Below are positions 7,696-14,438 of a stretch of 15,910 nucleotides of DNA, piece by piece (position 1 is the first letter of the stretch; each line of letters starts with the position of its first letter). The notes beneath the pieces were generated by a model. That model did no database searches and was not told where the DNA came from. It was given only the letters and a program-made list of their open reading frames with translations. Location of the stretch: contig CAYWTS010000040.1 in NCBI GenBank assembly GCA_964461265.1, forward strand, positions 1-15,910. The letters are read 5' to 3'. The position numbers were made by a program, and so were the translations under genes. Source of the DNA: CAYWTS01 sp964461265 (GTDB taxonomy: Bacteria > Bacteroidota > Ignavibacteria > Tepidaquicellales > OLB5).

Positions 7696-8346
7696 TTACT
7701 CCTTATCAAGCCGTTCAATCTCAAACAAATTGTAATAAAGCTCAAGATATTCTTTCAGGTTATCAAGTATATCTTCTGCATCTTCTTTATCTTCCCGGGT
7801 GAAATTTTTATCCCTTTTATATACATCATATTTCTCAAAATAACTTGTGTTTTTATCAACAACTATTCCTTCAAGCGAAGCACAGCTGTCAATTGCCTGT
7901 TTCTCGATACGGATAAGCTTGTTCTTCTGAAAATAGAATCTTTCAATCCCGCAGGTGAAAAGTCTTTTCGTTATAAAGCGGTACATTACAAGCTCGCCTT
8001 TTGCATCAAGAAAGAATTCTGTACTCACGTCCTGGCTTGCAGCAATGTTATACCTGGTTTTTATCTTAAACGGGGGTATATAACGCGGGATGAATTCTAC
8101 TTTCTTGCCGTCATCATAGACTGAATCCTCCGGCTGGCCATAGCAGATGGTAACATTTGTTTTTTGAAGTCCTATGGCACAGACATTTCTTTCTAAATTA
8201 ATGGTTTGCGTGTAATATATCCCGTATGAATTCTCTCCTGATACCATAACGTCAATACTGTCACAGTATTTATCTATCTCTTTTATCTGCGGGTATAATA
8301 CTTGCTGAAGTACTAATATCAGAATTACTGCAAAAATTAATTTCAT
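7696..8346 (-). CDS. Exported protein of unknown function (216 aa)
   Basis: No family is recognised. The ATG at 8346 is chosen over one six codons upstream because AGAGG lies 7 bases before it and it opens a clean signal peptide (MKLIFAVILILVLQQ, cleavage near LYPQ). The mature part is mostly polar beta-type sequence with a YYTQTINLERN motif, four cysteines spread over it (in CAIG, CYGQ, CGIE and CASL, besides one near the N-terminus), and an acidic/aromatic helical C-terminus (DKEDAEDILDNLKEYLELYYNLFEIE). It is therefore likely periplasmic or on the surface. It is divergent from the exported gene at 8490 across a 143-base spacer, and both signal peptides end in YPQ, a style typical of this lineage's exported proteins. 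Confidence 0.8.
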   Translation of the reverse strand: MKLIFAVILILVLQQVLYPQIKEIDKYCDSIDVMVSGENSYGIYYTQTINLERNVCAIGLQKTNVTICYGQPEDSVYDDGKKVEFIPRYIPPFKIKTRYNIAASQDVSTEFFLDAKGELVMYRFITKRLFTCGIERFYFQKNKLIRIEKQAIDSCASLEGIVVDKNTSYFEKYDVYKRDKNFTREDKEDAEDILDNLKEYLELYYNLFEIERLDKE

Positions 8347-8353
8347 TGTTTTG

Positions 8354-8358
8354 CCTCT
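8354..8358 (-). promoter_or_regulatory. Shine-Dalgarno that fixes the 8346 start
   Basis: AGAGG on the minus strand lies 7 bases before the ATG at 8346 and supports that start over the in-frame ATG at 8364. Confidence 0.5.
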
Positions 8359-8449
8359 GCACAAATTTACTACAAGTTAAATTACCCTTTAATATACTAT
8401 TTTATTCCAAGTCACATAAAGATTGCCATAGAAATATATAAAACAGTGG

Positions 8450-8470
8450 TTTATTTTTATGAAAAATAAA
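8450..8470. promoter_or_regulatory. AT-only inverted repeat in a divergent spacer
   Basis: TTTATTTTT and AAAAATAAA form a perfect 9-bp inverted repeat around ATG, 20-40 bases before the start at 8490. It may be a hairpin in the leader or an operator in the spacer shared by two divergent exported-protein genes. AT-rich symmetry of this kind arises readily by chance in such DNA, hence low confidence. Confidence 0.3.
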
Positions 8471-8489
8471 GGAATACAAACACAAAGTT

Positions 8490-9425
8490 ATGAAAAGCAG
8501 TACTATAATATTTGTTTTATTGGCAGTTTTAAATTACTGTTACCCGCAAACCGAGCTTGTTTACTTCGGTTCGCTCAATCCTGACAAATCCGTAAAACTT
8601 GAAGACCAGTATACCTTCCTTAAAAATCAGGATTACTGGGGTAAAAGTGAATATGGAATCAATTATGACAACTATTACAAGTACATCGAAAACATAGTAA
8701 AAAGCAATCTGCCAAATTACAGCGATACCGTTTATGAATATCAGCTTAATGAGTATATGCCTGAAATCGATAAGCTTACAAATATTAAAATCGGCGATAA
8801 TTTTTATATAACAAACGAAAAAGGTGTTTACAAAACCGAAGTCACCGCATACAATGTTAATTTAAACGACCAGATAGGCGGAGGTGTAATGTTCTATCCG
8901 CTTCTTAAAGCTGTTGAAAATGATGAGCACGAAATTTTACTGATCTCAAAAAAAAGTAACATCGGTAAAATTATATGGAGTAATGTAAAAGATAGGAACG
9001 TAATTAACTCAATCAAAAAATCTGTTCTGGCTAAGATTAAGCATATTAAAGTAATTGAAGGTGATGACGCTGGAAAAACAATAAGCTTAATTAAAGATGA
9101 TGAAATAAAAATTCTAAAAGGAAGTTTTACGAAAAAAGGAGCTGAAGAATATCTTGTAAGCTGGTGCAAAAGAATTGCTTTCGATTCATATGCGTGTGTA
9201 ACGTATTTAATGGATGACGGAGGTTCAATAATCAAGACGGTTTTCGGCTTACGTGAAAAAGAGTTTTATTTCACAAATGCCTCCGCTGTATGCGATATTA
9301 ACGGTGACAATATAGATGAAATTATTACCGAAGAGGGTTACTACGAAGGCCACGGCTGGGCTGTTTGGAAATTTGACGGCATAGAGTGGATAATGGTTAC
9401 ATCAGGGTTTTATTTCGGGGTGTAA
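8490..9425 (+). CDS. Exported protein with C-terminal FG-GAP-like calcium motif
   Basis: The 311-residue protein starts with a signal peptide (hydrophobic residues 5-15, cleavage near CYPQ at 17-20). Residues 21-130 are rich in Tyr and Asn (YWGKSEYGINYDNYYKYIENIV). A Lys/Ile-rich middle follows. The C-terminus has CDINGDNIDEIITEEGYYEG at 268-287: D269, N271, D273 and D276 fit the DxNGDxxxD calcium loop of FG-GAP/VCBS-type repeats, and WAVWKFDGIEW follows as the usual next strand. Only one such unit is present, not a full propeller. No Shine-Dalgarno is obvious at a good distance. The function is unknown; surface or periplasmic calcium-dependent binding is inferred. No T9SS tail is present. 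Confidence 0.85.
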   Translation: MKSSTIIFVLLAVLNYCYPQTELVYFGSLNPDKSVKLEDQYTFLKNQDYWGKSEYGINYDNYYKYIENIVKSNLPNYSDTVYEYQLNEYMPEIDKLTNIKIGDNFYITNEKGVYKTEVTAYNVNLNDQIGGGVMFYPLLKAVENDEHEILLISKKSNIGKIIWSNVKDRNVINSIKKSVLAKIKHIKVIEGDDAGKTISLIKDDEIKILKGSFTKKGAEEYLVSWCKRIAFDSYACVTYLMDDGGSIIKTVFGLREKEFYFTNASAVCDINGDNIDEIITEEGYYEGHGWAVWKFDGIEWIMVTSGFYFGV

Positions 9426-9486
9426 TTTTTCTTATAATACATCTCGAATTCACTATTTCATAATTCACTTTCCCGCTATTTGATTT

Positions 9487-9503
9487 GTATCATTACATGA
9501 TAC
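9487..9503. promoter_or_regulatory. Operator-like inverted repeat upstream of the 9554 gene
   Basis: GTATCAT and ATGATAC are perfect 7-bp arms with a 3-base spacer, 51-67 bases before the start at 9554 and just upstream of a possible promoter. The arrangement suits a dimeric transcription factor site, but no regulator is encoded here. Confidence 0.4.
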
Positions 9504-9524
9504 GCATTGTCTAACCTTTTACTT

Positions 9525-9532
9525 TACCTTTG
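9525..9532 (+). promoter_or_regulatory. Candidate Bacteroidetes-type -7 element
   Basis: TACCTTTG fits the TAnnTTTG consensus and a TTG lies 15 bases upstream (9507-9509), closer than the usual spacing. Transcription would start near 9537-9540, leaving only a very short leader with the Shine-Dalgarno at 9543. The match is tentative. Confidence 0.35.
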
Positions 9533-9542
9533 TATCGTAAAA

Positions 9543-9548
9543 AGGAGG
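9543..9548 (+). promoter_or_regulatory. Strong Shine-Dalgarno fixing the 9554 start
   Basis: AGGAGG lies 5 bases before the ATG at 9554. It lies inside the reading frame opened by the earlier ATG at 9530, so it rules against that start. Confidence 0.8.
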
Positions 9549-9553
9549 CAGTA

Positions 9554-10267
9554 ATGAAAACTATAAATTTTCTTTTAAGTTCTATTTTTCTTCTGGTTTT
9601 CCCGATTTCCCTATTTTCTTTTTCCTCTCTTGATACCAATCTCAATACACAGGTTAACAGGGAAAACTTAACCGGCACAAATCCTGACCCGCTTCTGCTG
9701 AACTCAATCAGCACCGATGACATATTTAAGGGTAATGAAGACCTGGTAATGTATAAACCGGTTAAGCTGACAAACACCTCAAGCGAGCCATTCATTATCA
9801 AAACACCAACTGAAACGATTGAGATTGCATCAAACAGCACGCAGGAGGTGATAATTAAAGATAAAATTGTTGATTTATTCAGCGGCAGCCATCAAAGACC
9901 TTTAATGTTAATCGAAAACACAATGCCAACCATTAACATACAGCGCTTAATACCTTTAGATGGTGATGAACTGCATCTTAGTAAAATACAGAGTGTTACG
10001 GGGTACCGCGTGACAATTGAGGATGATTTTGCCGAGCAGCTCGATTTCAAAATAAACGGTCCGGTGAAATTCCGTGTAGCCAAAAGAACAGCCAATACAA
10101 TAGTTATCGATATAACACTTGAAGCATATACCCGTACCGATTTTGAAAGGATTGCAGACATAAACGATGCCGATGAGTATACATCTTTCTTTAACATACT
10201 TGTTAAAGATATTTACGCACCGCATAAGCTTGACGGGCAGGGACTGTTCAGGTATACGGAATGGTGA
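9554..10267 (+). CDS. Exported protein of unknown function (237 aa)
   Basis: The start at 9554 is set by a full AGGAGG 5 bases upstream and by the signal peptide (MKTINFLLSSIFLLVFPISLFSF). No family is recognised. The first 120 residues include DLVMYKPVKLTNTSSEPFII and TETIEIASNSTQEVIIKD, which read like strands of an immunoglobulin-like or pilus-assembly-type beta sandwich. The second half has alternating charged and hydrophobic strands (YRVTIEDDFAEQLDFKINGPVKFRVAKR) and a D/N-rich segment (IADINDADEY). It has no cysteine after the signal region, no T9SS tail and no obvious lipobox. A periplasmic or surface location is inferred. The gene is convergent with the OmpA-VWA gene across 105 bases that hold a hairpin. 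Confidence 0.82.
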   Translation: MKTINFLLSSIFLLVFPISLFSFSSLDTNLNTQVNRENLTGTNPDPLLLNSISTDDIFKGNEDLVMYKPVKLTNTSSEPFIIKTPTETIEIASNSTQEVIIKDKIVDLFSGSHQRPLMLIENTMPTINIQRLIPLDGDELHLSKIQSVTGYRVTIEDDFAEQLDFKINGPVKFRVAKRTANTIVIDITLEAYTRTDFERIADINDADEYTSFFNILVKDIYAPHKLDGQGLFRYTEW

Positions 10268-10310
10268 GGTGTATTTAACAAATTGCAATTTTCAATGATA
10301 AATTAAGTCA

Positions 10311-10336
10311 AGGGACAGACACGCAGGTCTGTCCCT
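10311..10336. repeat. Strong hairpin between convergent genes
   Basis: AGGGACAGAC and GTCTGTCCCT form a perfect 10-bp stem with a 6-base loop (ACGCAG), midway between two convergent genes. No T-run follows on either strand, so it is not a textbook terminator, although such a hairpin could end or protect both transcripts. Its GGGAC...GTCCC form looks like a dispersed palindrome. Confidence 0.65.
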
Positions 10337-10343
10337 ACAACTA

Positions 10344-10372
10344 CACGTTTTACGTTTTACATTTCACGTTTT
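10344..10372 (+). repeat. Degenerate period-7 tract, ACGTTTT type
   Basis: Four degenerate units of about 7 bases (ACGTTTT, ACGTTTT, ACATTTC, ACGTTTTTC) abut the stop codon of the minus-strand OmpA-VWA gene. A similar tract is at 12502-12536. Confidence 0.5.
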
Positions 10373-11746
10373 TCACTCTATCACATAATCCCTCGTAATG
10401 CTTTTTATCCTGTTTTTCATTTTAATTGTCACTACTGCTTTTACGGGCGTTCCTTTTGGGGGCAGTTTCGATTGATTCCATAATATGCTTACCGTGTATG
10501 AATTTTTTATCTGATTAATAATTGTTGTATAGATTGGGGCAAGAGTCTGTGCATCAGGTGCATAGTTATAAAATCCGCCCGTCTTTTCTGCAATTTCAAC
10601 AAGATCTCTTTCGTCCTTGCTTATAAATCCGGGCGGTGTGGAGTGCTCAACTCTATCGAGCATGCCAACTGTGTATATCCTGATACCAAGAGAGTTTGCC
10701 TTGTTTGTTACCGAATCAATAGTAATTCTGCCCGAACGATTTTCCTCGCCATCAGTGAAAGCAATTACGGTCTTCATAAACGTGGGGTCATAGCTGAAGA
10801 CTGTATCTGTCATGCAAACATGGATCGATTTAAACAGAGCTGTCCATCCCATATTATGTGAATACTGCCCAACAGCTTTTTCAAGAAGAACCCTGTCATT
10901 AGTGTATTTTTGAACAACCTGTATATCGGTACCGAACTTCACTATCATAGCGTATATGCTGCTGTTCATCTGGCTTATAAATTCAGTAACTGCTTTTTCG
11001 ATACCAAGAATTTTTGCTGTTTTAGGCGGATTTGGTTTCTCATTCAGATCCCACATGCTCCCGCTGTAATCCATCGTCAGTGCAACAGCAATCTTTTTCC
11101 TGTCATCTATAGGTATCAGCCTAAGCGTACCGCTTGTTGAATCTGCTTTGTCGGTCTTCCATTTCAGAACAGCATTAATATTCTCTTCTTTCACATCGGT
11201 CACGGGATTTCCGTCTTTATCATTCACGTTAAATTCCATGCTTACTTCCTCCCTGTTAATAAGCTTTATAACGCCGTTTGCATCAAGTTCTTCATATTTC
11301 ACAATCGGTTCTTCTATCCACCGAAACTCCACACGGCGGTTTTTCTGCCTGCCTTCAGAAGTAGAGTTTGTGCTTACAGGTGACGACTTCCCAAGCCCCA
11401 CAGCAACTATGTTGCCAGGGTTACAGCCTTTTGAAATAAGATAGTTTGCAACTGCTGCGGCACGTTTTTTCGATAACTCAAGGTTATACTCGAATGTCCC
11501 GATACCGTCACAATAACCTATTATCTCAAGCCGTGAATAAGAATGCTCTTTCATAATCAGGGCAATTTCATCCAGAACGGGTTTAGCTTCGTCTCGAAGC
11601 TCACAACTGTTGAAATCAAAATAAATTCTTGATAATGAATTAAGAGAATCCAAGAATGCTGCAGATTCACTCCCTGCAAACACCCTCAATGAACTGCAGG
11701 TTATGAAAGTGAAAAGAAATAATTTTAAGAAAATCTTTATGTTCAT
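10373..11746 (-). CDS. Envelope protein: OmpA domain followed by VWA domain
   Basis: This 457-residue protein has a signal peptide (cleavage near VFA-G at 24-25). The OmpA/MotB peptidoglycan-binding domain is N-terminal, about 38-142: IYFDFNSCEL at 41-50, GYCDGIGTFEYNLELSKKR with D80 and R95 (the spacing of the diaminopimelate-binding pair of OmpA), and NRRVEF at 136-141. A linker carries a beta domain (SMEFNVNDKDGNPV at 169-182). A von Willebrand A domain fills about 217-415, with MIDAS residues D226, S228 and S230 in MDYSGSM, T302 in GWTAL, and D332 in AFTDGEEN, followed by a final beta strand region. It should sit in the periplasm, held to peptidoglycan, and bind a protein partner through a metal. 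The start has AGGAGG at a good distance. OmpA domains more often end such proteins, so the order is uncommon. Confidence 0.92.
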   Translation of the reverse strand: MNIKIFLKLFLFTFITCSSLRVFAGSESAAFLDSLNSLSRIYFDFNSCELRDEAKPVLDEIALIMKEHSYSRLEIIGYCDGIGTFEYNLELSKKRAAAVANYLISKGCNPGNIVAVGLGKSSPVSTNSTSEGRQKNRRVEFRWIEEPIVKYEELDANGVIKLINREEVSMEFNVNDKDGNPVTDVKEENINAVLKWKTDKADSTSGTLRLIPIDDRKKIAVALTMDYSGSMWDLNEKPNPPKTAKILGIEKAVTEFISQMNSSIYAMIVKFGTDIQVVQKYTNDRVLLEKAVGQYSHNMGWTALFKSIHVCMTDTVFSYDPTFMKTVIAFTDGEENRSGRITIDSVTNKANSLGIRIYTVGMLDRVEHSTPPGFISKDERDLVEIAEKTGGFYNYAPDAQTLAPIYTTIINQIKNSYTVSILWNQSKLPPKGTPVKAVVTIKMKNRIKSITRDYVIE

Positions 11747-12042
11747 TTTTTACCTCCTTTTTACAGAACTAAAATACTGCACAAAGTCTGTGAAAAAATA
11801 TCAGTTAATGATACTTTTAGGTTAACAATTTATTTCAGTTTGAGATTTATAATGGTATGTGTTTTGAAGGTTTAGTTATAAAAATAACCAAATCAGTTAT
11901 TTTTTAGGTAAACTTTTTATATTCCTTAAATTATCCCTGTTTTTAACTCTTGCCACGACTCAAAATCATTGCACAAGTATATACACATTAAACCATTATA
12001 AAAAGTAACTTGTCTTACAAACTAAAGAAAGGAGAGTAAAAA
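11747..12042. other. Divergent promoter region, AT-rich
   Basis: This 296-base spacer separates the minus-strand OmpA-VWA gene from the plus-strand basic-peptide gene and must hold both promoters. Both genes have near-consensus Shine-Dalgarno sequences at its ends (11753-11758 and 12028-12034). I see no convincing promoter, tRNA or ORF within it; short AT-only symmetries are compatible with chance. Unlike most other spacers here it has no GC-rich palindrome. Confidence 0.5.
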
Positions 12043-12282
12043 ATGCGCCCATTAATCATAAGAATATTAATAGCTGTGTTTCTGGTCTCATCTGTACCGT
12101 TCACAGTACCCAATGACGGAGCTCTTGCGCAACAGAAAGACCCCCCAACTATTGAAAAAAAGAATACTGACAGAGATAAAAAATGGAAGAAAAAGAAGAA
12201 TAAGAAAAAACACCGCAGGCATAAACACAGAATGAAAAAAAGATGGAACCAAAGGCATAAAAAGTTTGACGCAAAGAAATAA
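12043..12282 (+). CDS. Small exported Lys/Arg/His-rich peptide (79 aa)
   Basis: The ATG is preceded by AAAGGAG 8 bases upstream, so translation is credible. Residues 1-29 form a signal peptide ending in an ALA cleavage motif. The 50 residues after it contain 19 Lys, 6 Arg and 4 His, concentrated in KKWKKKKNKKKHRRHKHRMK from 46 on, with few acidic residues and no cysteine. Such a mature peptide should be disordered and bind polyanions (DNA, RNA, polyphosphate, lipopolysaccharide or acidic polysaccharide) or metal ions. No family is recognised. A credible intrinsic terminator follows, so it seems to be a single-gene transcript. Alternatives are a maturation chaperone-like or structural envelope peptide. 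Function is unknown. Confidence 0.75.
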   Translation: MRPLIIRILIAVFLVSSVPFTVPNDGALAQQKDPPTIEKKNTDRDKKWKKKKNKKKHRRHKHRMKKRWNQRHKKFDAKK

Positions 12283-12317
12283 ACATTAACATAAACAGCA
12301 TTATAAACCTGACTTCA

Positions 12318-12338
12318 AATACCCGGGGTCGGGTTTTT
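12318..12338 (+). terminator. Intrinsic terminator after the basic-peptide gene
   Basis: ACCCG and CGGGT (12321-12325, 12330-12334) form a 5-bp stem with a 4-base loop, extended by A/T pairs across a bulge, and a T-run follows. AAACCTGAC (12305-12313) could pair with GTCGGGTTT (12328-12336) as an alternative longer stem. It lies 36 bases after the stop codon. Confidence 0.65.
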
Positions 12339-12427
12339 AATTTATATTCCGCATTATTACGTATATCTTTTGTCCTGCTTGCATTCTACAATATTCTGCT
12401 GTTGGCAAGCGTTTTACCCCACCTACT

Positions 12428-12454
12428 CTGCCAGCTGGCGGATTCTGCGGGCAG
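12428..12454. repeat. GC-rich palindromic element before the alcohol dehydrogenase gene
   Basis: CTGCC and GGCAG are inverted ends, and a perfect 10-base palindrome GCCAGCTGGC lies at 12430-12439. It stands out from AT-rich flanks in the 265-base spacer between the basic-peptide gene and the alcohol dehydrogenase gene. The rest of the spacer is low-complexity T/A-rich DNA. Confidence 0.45.
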
Positions 12455-12480
12455 GCATTTTACCTTTACGTTTCACTTTG

Positions 12481-12500
12481 TAACCCGAGTAATCGGGGCG
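12481..12500. repeat. Repeat family C, weak copy 3
   Basis: Read on the minus strand, this stretch is CGCCCCGATTACTCGGGTTA, which follows the CACCCCGATTA / CGAGGTGTTA plan of 6870-6893 with changes. CCCGA and TCGGG are its inverted arms. It lies 47 bases before the alcohol dehydrogenase start. Confidence 0.4.
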
Positions 12501-12501
12501 T

Positions 12502-12536
12502 GCGTTTTACATTTTACGTTTTACTTTTTACTTTTA
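12502..12536 (+). repeat. Degenerate period-7 tract, second copy
   Basis: About five units (GCGTTTT, ACATTTT, ACGTTTT, ACTTTTT, ACTTTTA) repeat with period 7, as at 10344-10372. The tract is translated in the false upstream extension of the alcohol dehydrogenase frame. Confidence 0.5.
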
Positions 12537-12547
12537 AATTGCATTTA

Positions 12548-13546
12548 ATGAAAGCAATGGTTCTTGAAAAGCAGGGCTCCCCGCTGGTTGAAAGAGATAT
12601 GCCTGTTCCCGGAATTACTCCAAAACAGGTTTTGGTGAAAGTCCACGCATGCGGTGTGTGCAGAACCGACCTTCATGTTTTAGACGGTGATTTGAAACAC
12701 CCTGCTCTGCCTCTTATTTTAGGACATGAAATTACCGGAGAAGTAGCTGAGCTTGGTGATAAAGTCACATCTCTTAAGGTTGGTGATAAAGTAGGTATTC
12801 CATGGCTGGGCTATACATGCGGGTATTGTTCATATTGTTCAAAGGGAATGGAAAACTTATGCGAGAATGCTAAGTTCACCGGCTACACGTTAAACGGCGG
12901 TTATGCCGAATACACCGCTGCCGATGAAAAATACTGCTTCCCCGTCCCACACAATTATGCCTTAGATGACGCTGCACCTCTGCTTTGCGCAGGATTAATT
13001 GGTTACCGGTCACTCAAAATAGCAGAAAAAAGCAATCAAACGCAAATAAAAAGGCTGGGAATATATGGCTTCGGAGCTGCAGCACATATTATTGCACAAA
13101 TTGCTACATTTAAGGGAATAGACGTCTACGCTTTCACACGAACTGGCGACAGGAAGACACAAAAATTTGCAAAATCGCTTGGCTGCGTTTGGACAGGTGA
13201 CTCGGACTCAAAACCGGAAATAAAGCTTGACGCCGCTATAATCTTTGCACCGATTGGTTCGCTAGTTCCGAAGGCATTGGAAACAGTAGATAAAGGCGGT
13301 GCTGTTATTTGCGGCGGGATTCACATGTCTGATATTCCGCAGTTCTCATATGACATTCTATGGGAAGAAAGAATAATTCGCTCAGTTGCCAACCTGACAC
13401 GCGAAGACGGAATTGAACTGCTGAACCTTGCACCCGAGGCAGGAGTGAAGACAACTATAACAAAATACCCGCTCAACAAAGCCAATGAAGCATTAAGCGA
13501 TTTAAGAAAAGGCAGGCTGAACGGTGCAGCAGTATTAATACCATAA
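12548..13546 (+). CDS. Zinc-dependent alcohol dehydrogenase
   Basis: This 332-residue medium-chain dehydrogenase oxidises an alcohol or reduces an aldehyde with NAD(P). Catalytic zinc ligands are C38 (CGVCRTD), H60 (GHE) and C147 (LLCAGL); structural zinc ligands are C91, C94, C97 and C105 (CGYCSYCSKGMENLC). The nucleotide-binding turn is GIYGFGAAAHI at 171-181, with Ala where the third Gly often stands, as in the GFGASAH-type subfamily. After the second strand the sequence is FTRTGDR; the R198 region could suit NADP, but cofactor choice is not certain. The ATG at 12548 is chosen because MKAMVL is the family's usual start; an upstream in-frame ATG at 12500 would translate the period-7 repeat. 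No Shine-Dalgarno is seen. A dehydrogenase/reductase gene follows 86 bases downstream. The substrate is unknown. Confidence 0.93.
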   Translation: MKAMVLEKQGSPLVERDMPVPGITPKQVLVKVHACGVCRTDLHVLDGDLKHPALPLILGHEITGEVAELGDKVTSLKVGDKVGIPWLGYTCGYCSYCSKGMENLCENAKFTGYTLNGGYAEYTAADEKYCFPVPHNYALDDAAPLLCAGLIGYRSLKIAEKSNQTQIKRLGIYGFGAAAHIIAQIATFKGIDVYAFTRTGDRKTQKFAKSLGCVWTGDSDSKPEIKLDAAIIFAPIGSLVPKALETVDKGGAVICGGIHMSDIPQFSYDILWEERIIRSVANLTREDGIELLNLAPEAGVKTTITKYPLNKANEALSDLRKGRLNGAAVLIP

Positions 13547-13560
13547 GACCTCTCTTAATC

Positions 13561-13577
13561 CCCCCTTAGTAAGGGGG
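13561..13577. repeat. G/C-run hairpin between the two dehydrogenase genes
   Basis: CCCCCTT and AAGGGGG form a perfect 7-bp stem with a 3-base loop, 15 bases after the alcohol dehydrogenase stop. No T-run follows, so it is a weak terminator candidate; it may attenuate expression of the downstream gene or be a dispersed element. Confidence 0.5.
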
Positions 13578-13632
13578 AGAAAAACCATCTCGTGCCACGG
13601 CTTCAAGTCGCAGCACTAGTAATACAAGTATT

Positions 13633-14358
13633 ATGAGAAACCGCTGGACATTAAAAAATAAAAAAGCACTCGTAACAGGTGCATCAAGAGGTATTGGAAA
13701 GGCTATAGCCGATGAGCTGAAATCATTGGGAGCTGAAGTGTTTTGCGTTTCCCGAAGCTGCTCGGGCAAAAACGGATTGAAATGCAATGTAACATCAGAG
13801 AAAGACAGGCTGAAACTATTTAAACAAATCAGCAAACGCTGGGGAAAGCTTGATATACTTATCAACAACGCAGGCACTAACAACCGAAAGCAAATTCTTG
13901 AAAGCACGAAACAAGATTATGAGCAGCTTTTCAGCTTGAATGCTGATGCTGTGTTTGAGCTGTGTAAGCTGTTTCATCCTTTACTTAAAAAATCAGGAGA
14001 TGCATCCATCGTTAATATTGTTTCGGTGGCTGGATTTACATTTGTTGGTACAAGCGTAACTTATGCTATGACAAAAGCTGCTGTAACACAACTCACTCGG
14101 TATCTTTCGGTAGAGTGGGCTAAAGACAATATCCGTGTGAATGCGGTAGCTCCGTGGTATATTAGAACTCAGTTAACAGAAAAATACTTAAAACAGAAAG
14201 AATATTACCATAAAATTCTTTCCCGAACCCCAATGAACCGCGTGGGAGAACCCTATGAAGTTGCATCGGCAACAGCTTTTCTCTGCCTGCCTGCAGCATC
14301 TTATATTACAGGTGAGTGTATTTCGGTTGATGGCGGGTTTTTGAAATATGGGTTTTGA
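13633..14358 (+). CDS. Short-chain dehydrogenase/reductase (SDR)
   Basis: A classical SDR of 241 residues. It has the nucleotide-binding motif TGASRGIG at 15-22, NNAG at 78-81, and the catalytic tetrad N103, S131 (NIVSVAG), Y144 and K148 (YAMTK), and ends ITGECISVDGGF at 225-236. The R after the second strand (VSRS, 39-42) suggests NADP(H) is possible. The opening RNRWTLKNKKALVTGASRGIG resembles tropinone-reductase-like and 3-oxoacyl-ACP-reductase-like SDRs, but the substrate cannot be told. The start has no Shine-Dalgarno, though the N-terminal length is right for the family. It follows the alcohol dehydrogenase gene on the same strand after 86 bases, so the two may work on the same alcohol/ketone pool, though a hairpin separates them. 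Confidence 0.92.
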   Translation: MRNRWTLKNKKALVTGASRGIGKAIADELKSLGAEVFCVSRSCSGKNGLKCNVTSEKDRLKLFKQISKRWGKLDILINNAGTNNRKQILESTKQDYEQLFSLNADAVFELCKLFHPLLKKSGDASIVNIVSVAGFTFVGTSVTYAMTKAAVTQLTRYLSVEWAKDNIRVNAVAPWYIRTQLTEKYLKQKEYYHKILSRTPMNRVGEPYEVASATAFLCLPAASYITGECISVDGGFLKYGF

Positions 14359-14418
14359 TTTATAATTCAACGCTGATTATCACAGATTGTGTATGAATTC
14401 CCGCTGTAAATGCTGTAG

Positions 14419-14438
14419 GGATTTGATTAATCAAATCC
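14419..14438. repeat. Perfect 20-base palindrome
   Basis: GGATTTGATTAATCAAATCC is its own reverse complement. It has no loop, so it could be a protein-binding site or extruding palindrome. It lies 61 bases after the SDR stop. Flanking GTAG and TTGC give only partial further symmetry. Confidence 0.7.

Noticed and set aside
10311..10336. Rho-independent terminator between convergent genes
   Set aside because: The stem is strong, but no T-run follows on either strand, so it is recorded as a palindromic repeat instead.
11883..11901. AATAAC/GTTATT stem followed by T in the divergent spacer
   Set aside because: A 6-bp AT-only stem is expected by chance in such DNA, and it lies upstream of a gene start, not at a gene end.
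11969..12001. Sigma70-like promoter (TTGCAC, TTATAA) before the basic-peptide gene
   Set aside because: The spacing between the two boxes is about 21 bases and the -10 is ordinary in AT-rich DNA, so it is not called.
12500..12547. Upstream start of the alcohol dehydrogenase at 12500
   Set aside because: It would translate the period-7 repeat; the family normally starts at the MKAMVL encoded at 12548.
13566..13907. Minus-strand frame of 113 codons across the SDR start
   Set aside because: It is antisense to the SDR gene, whose motifs are complete.
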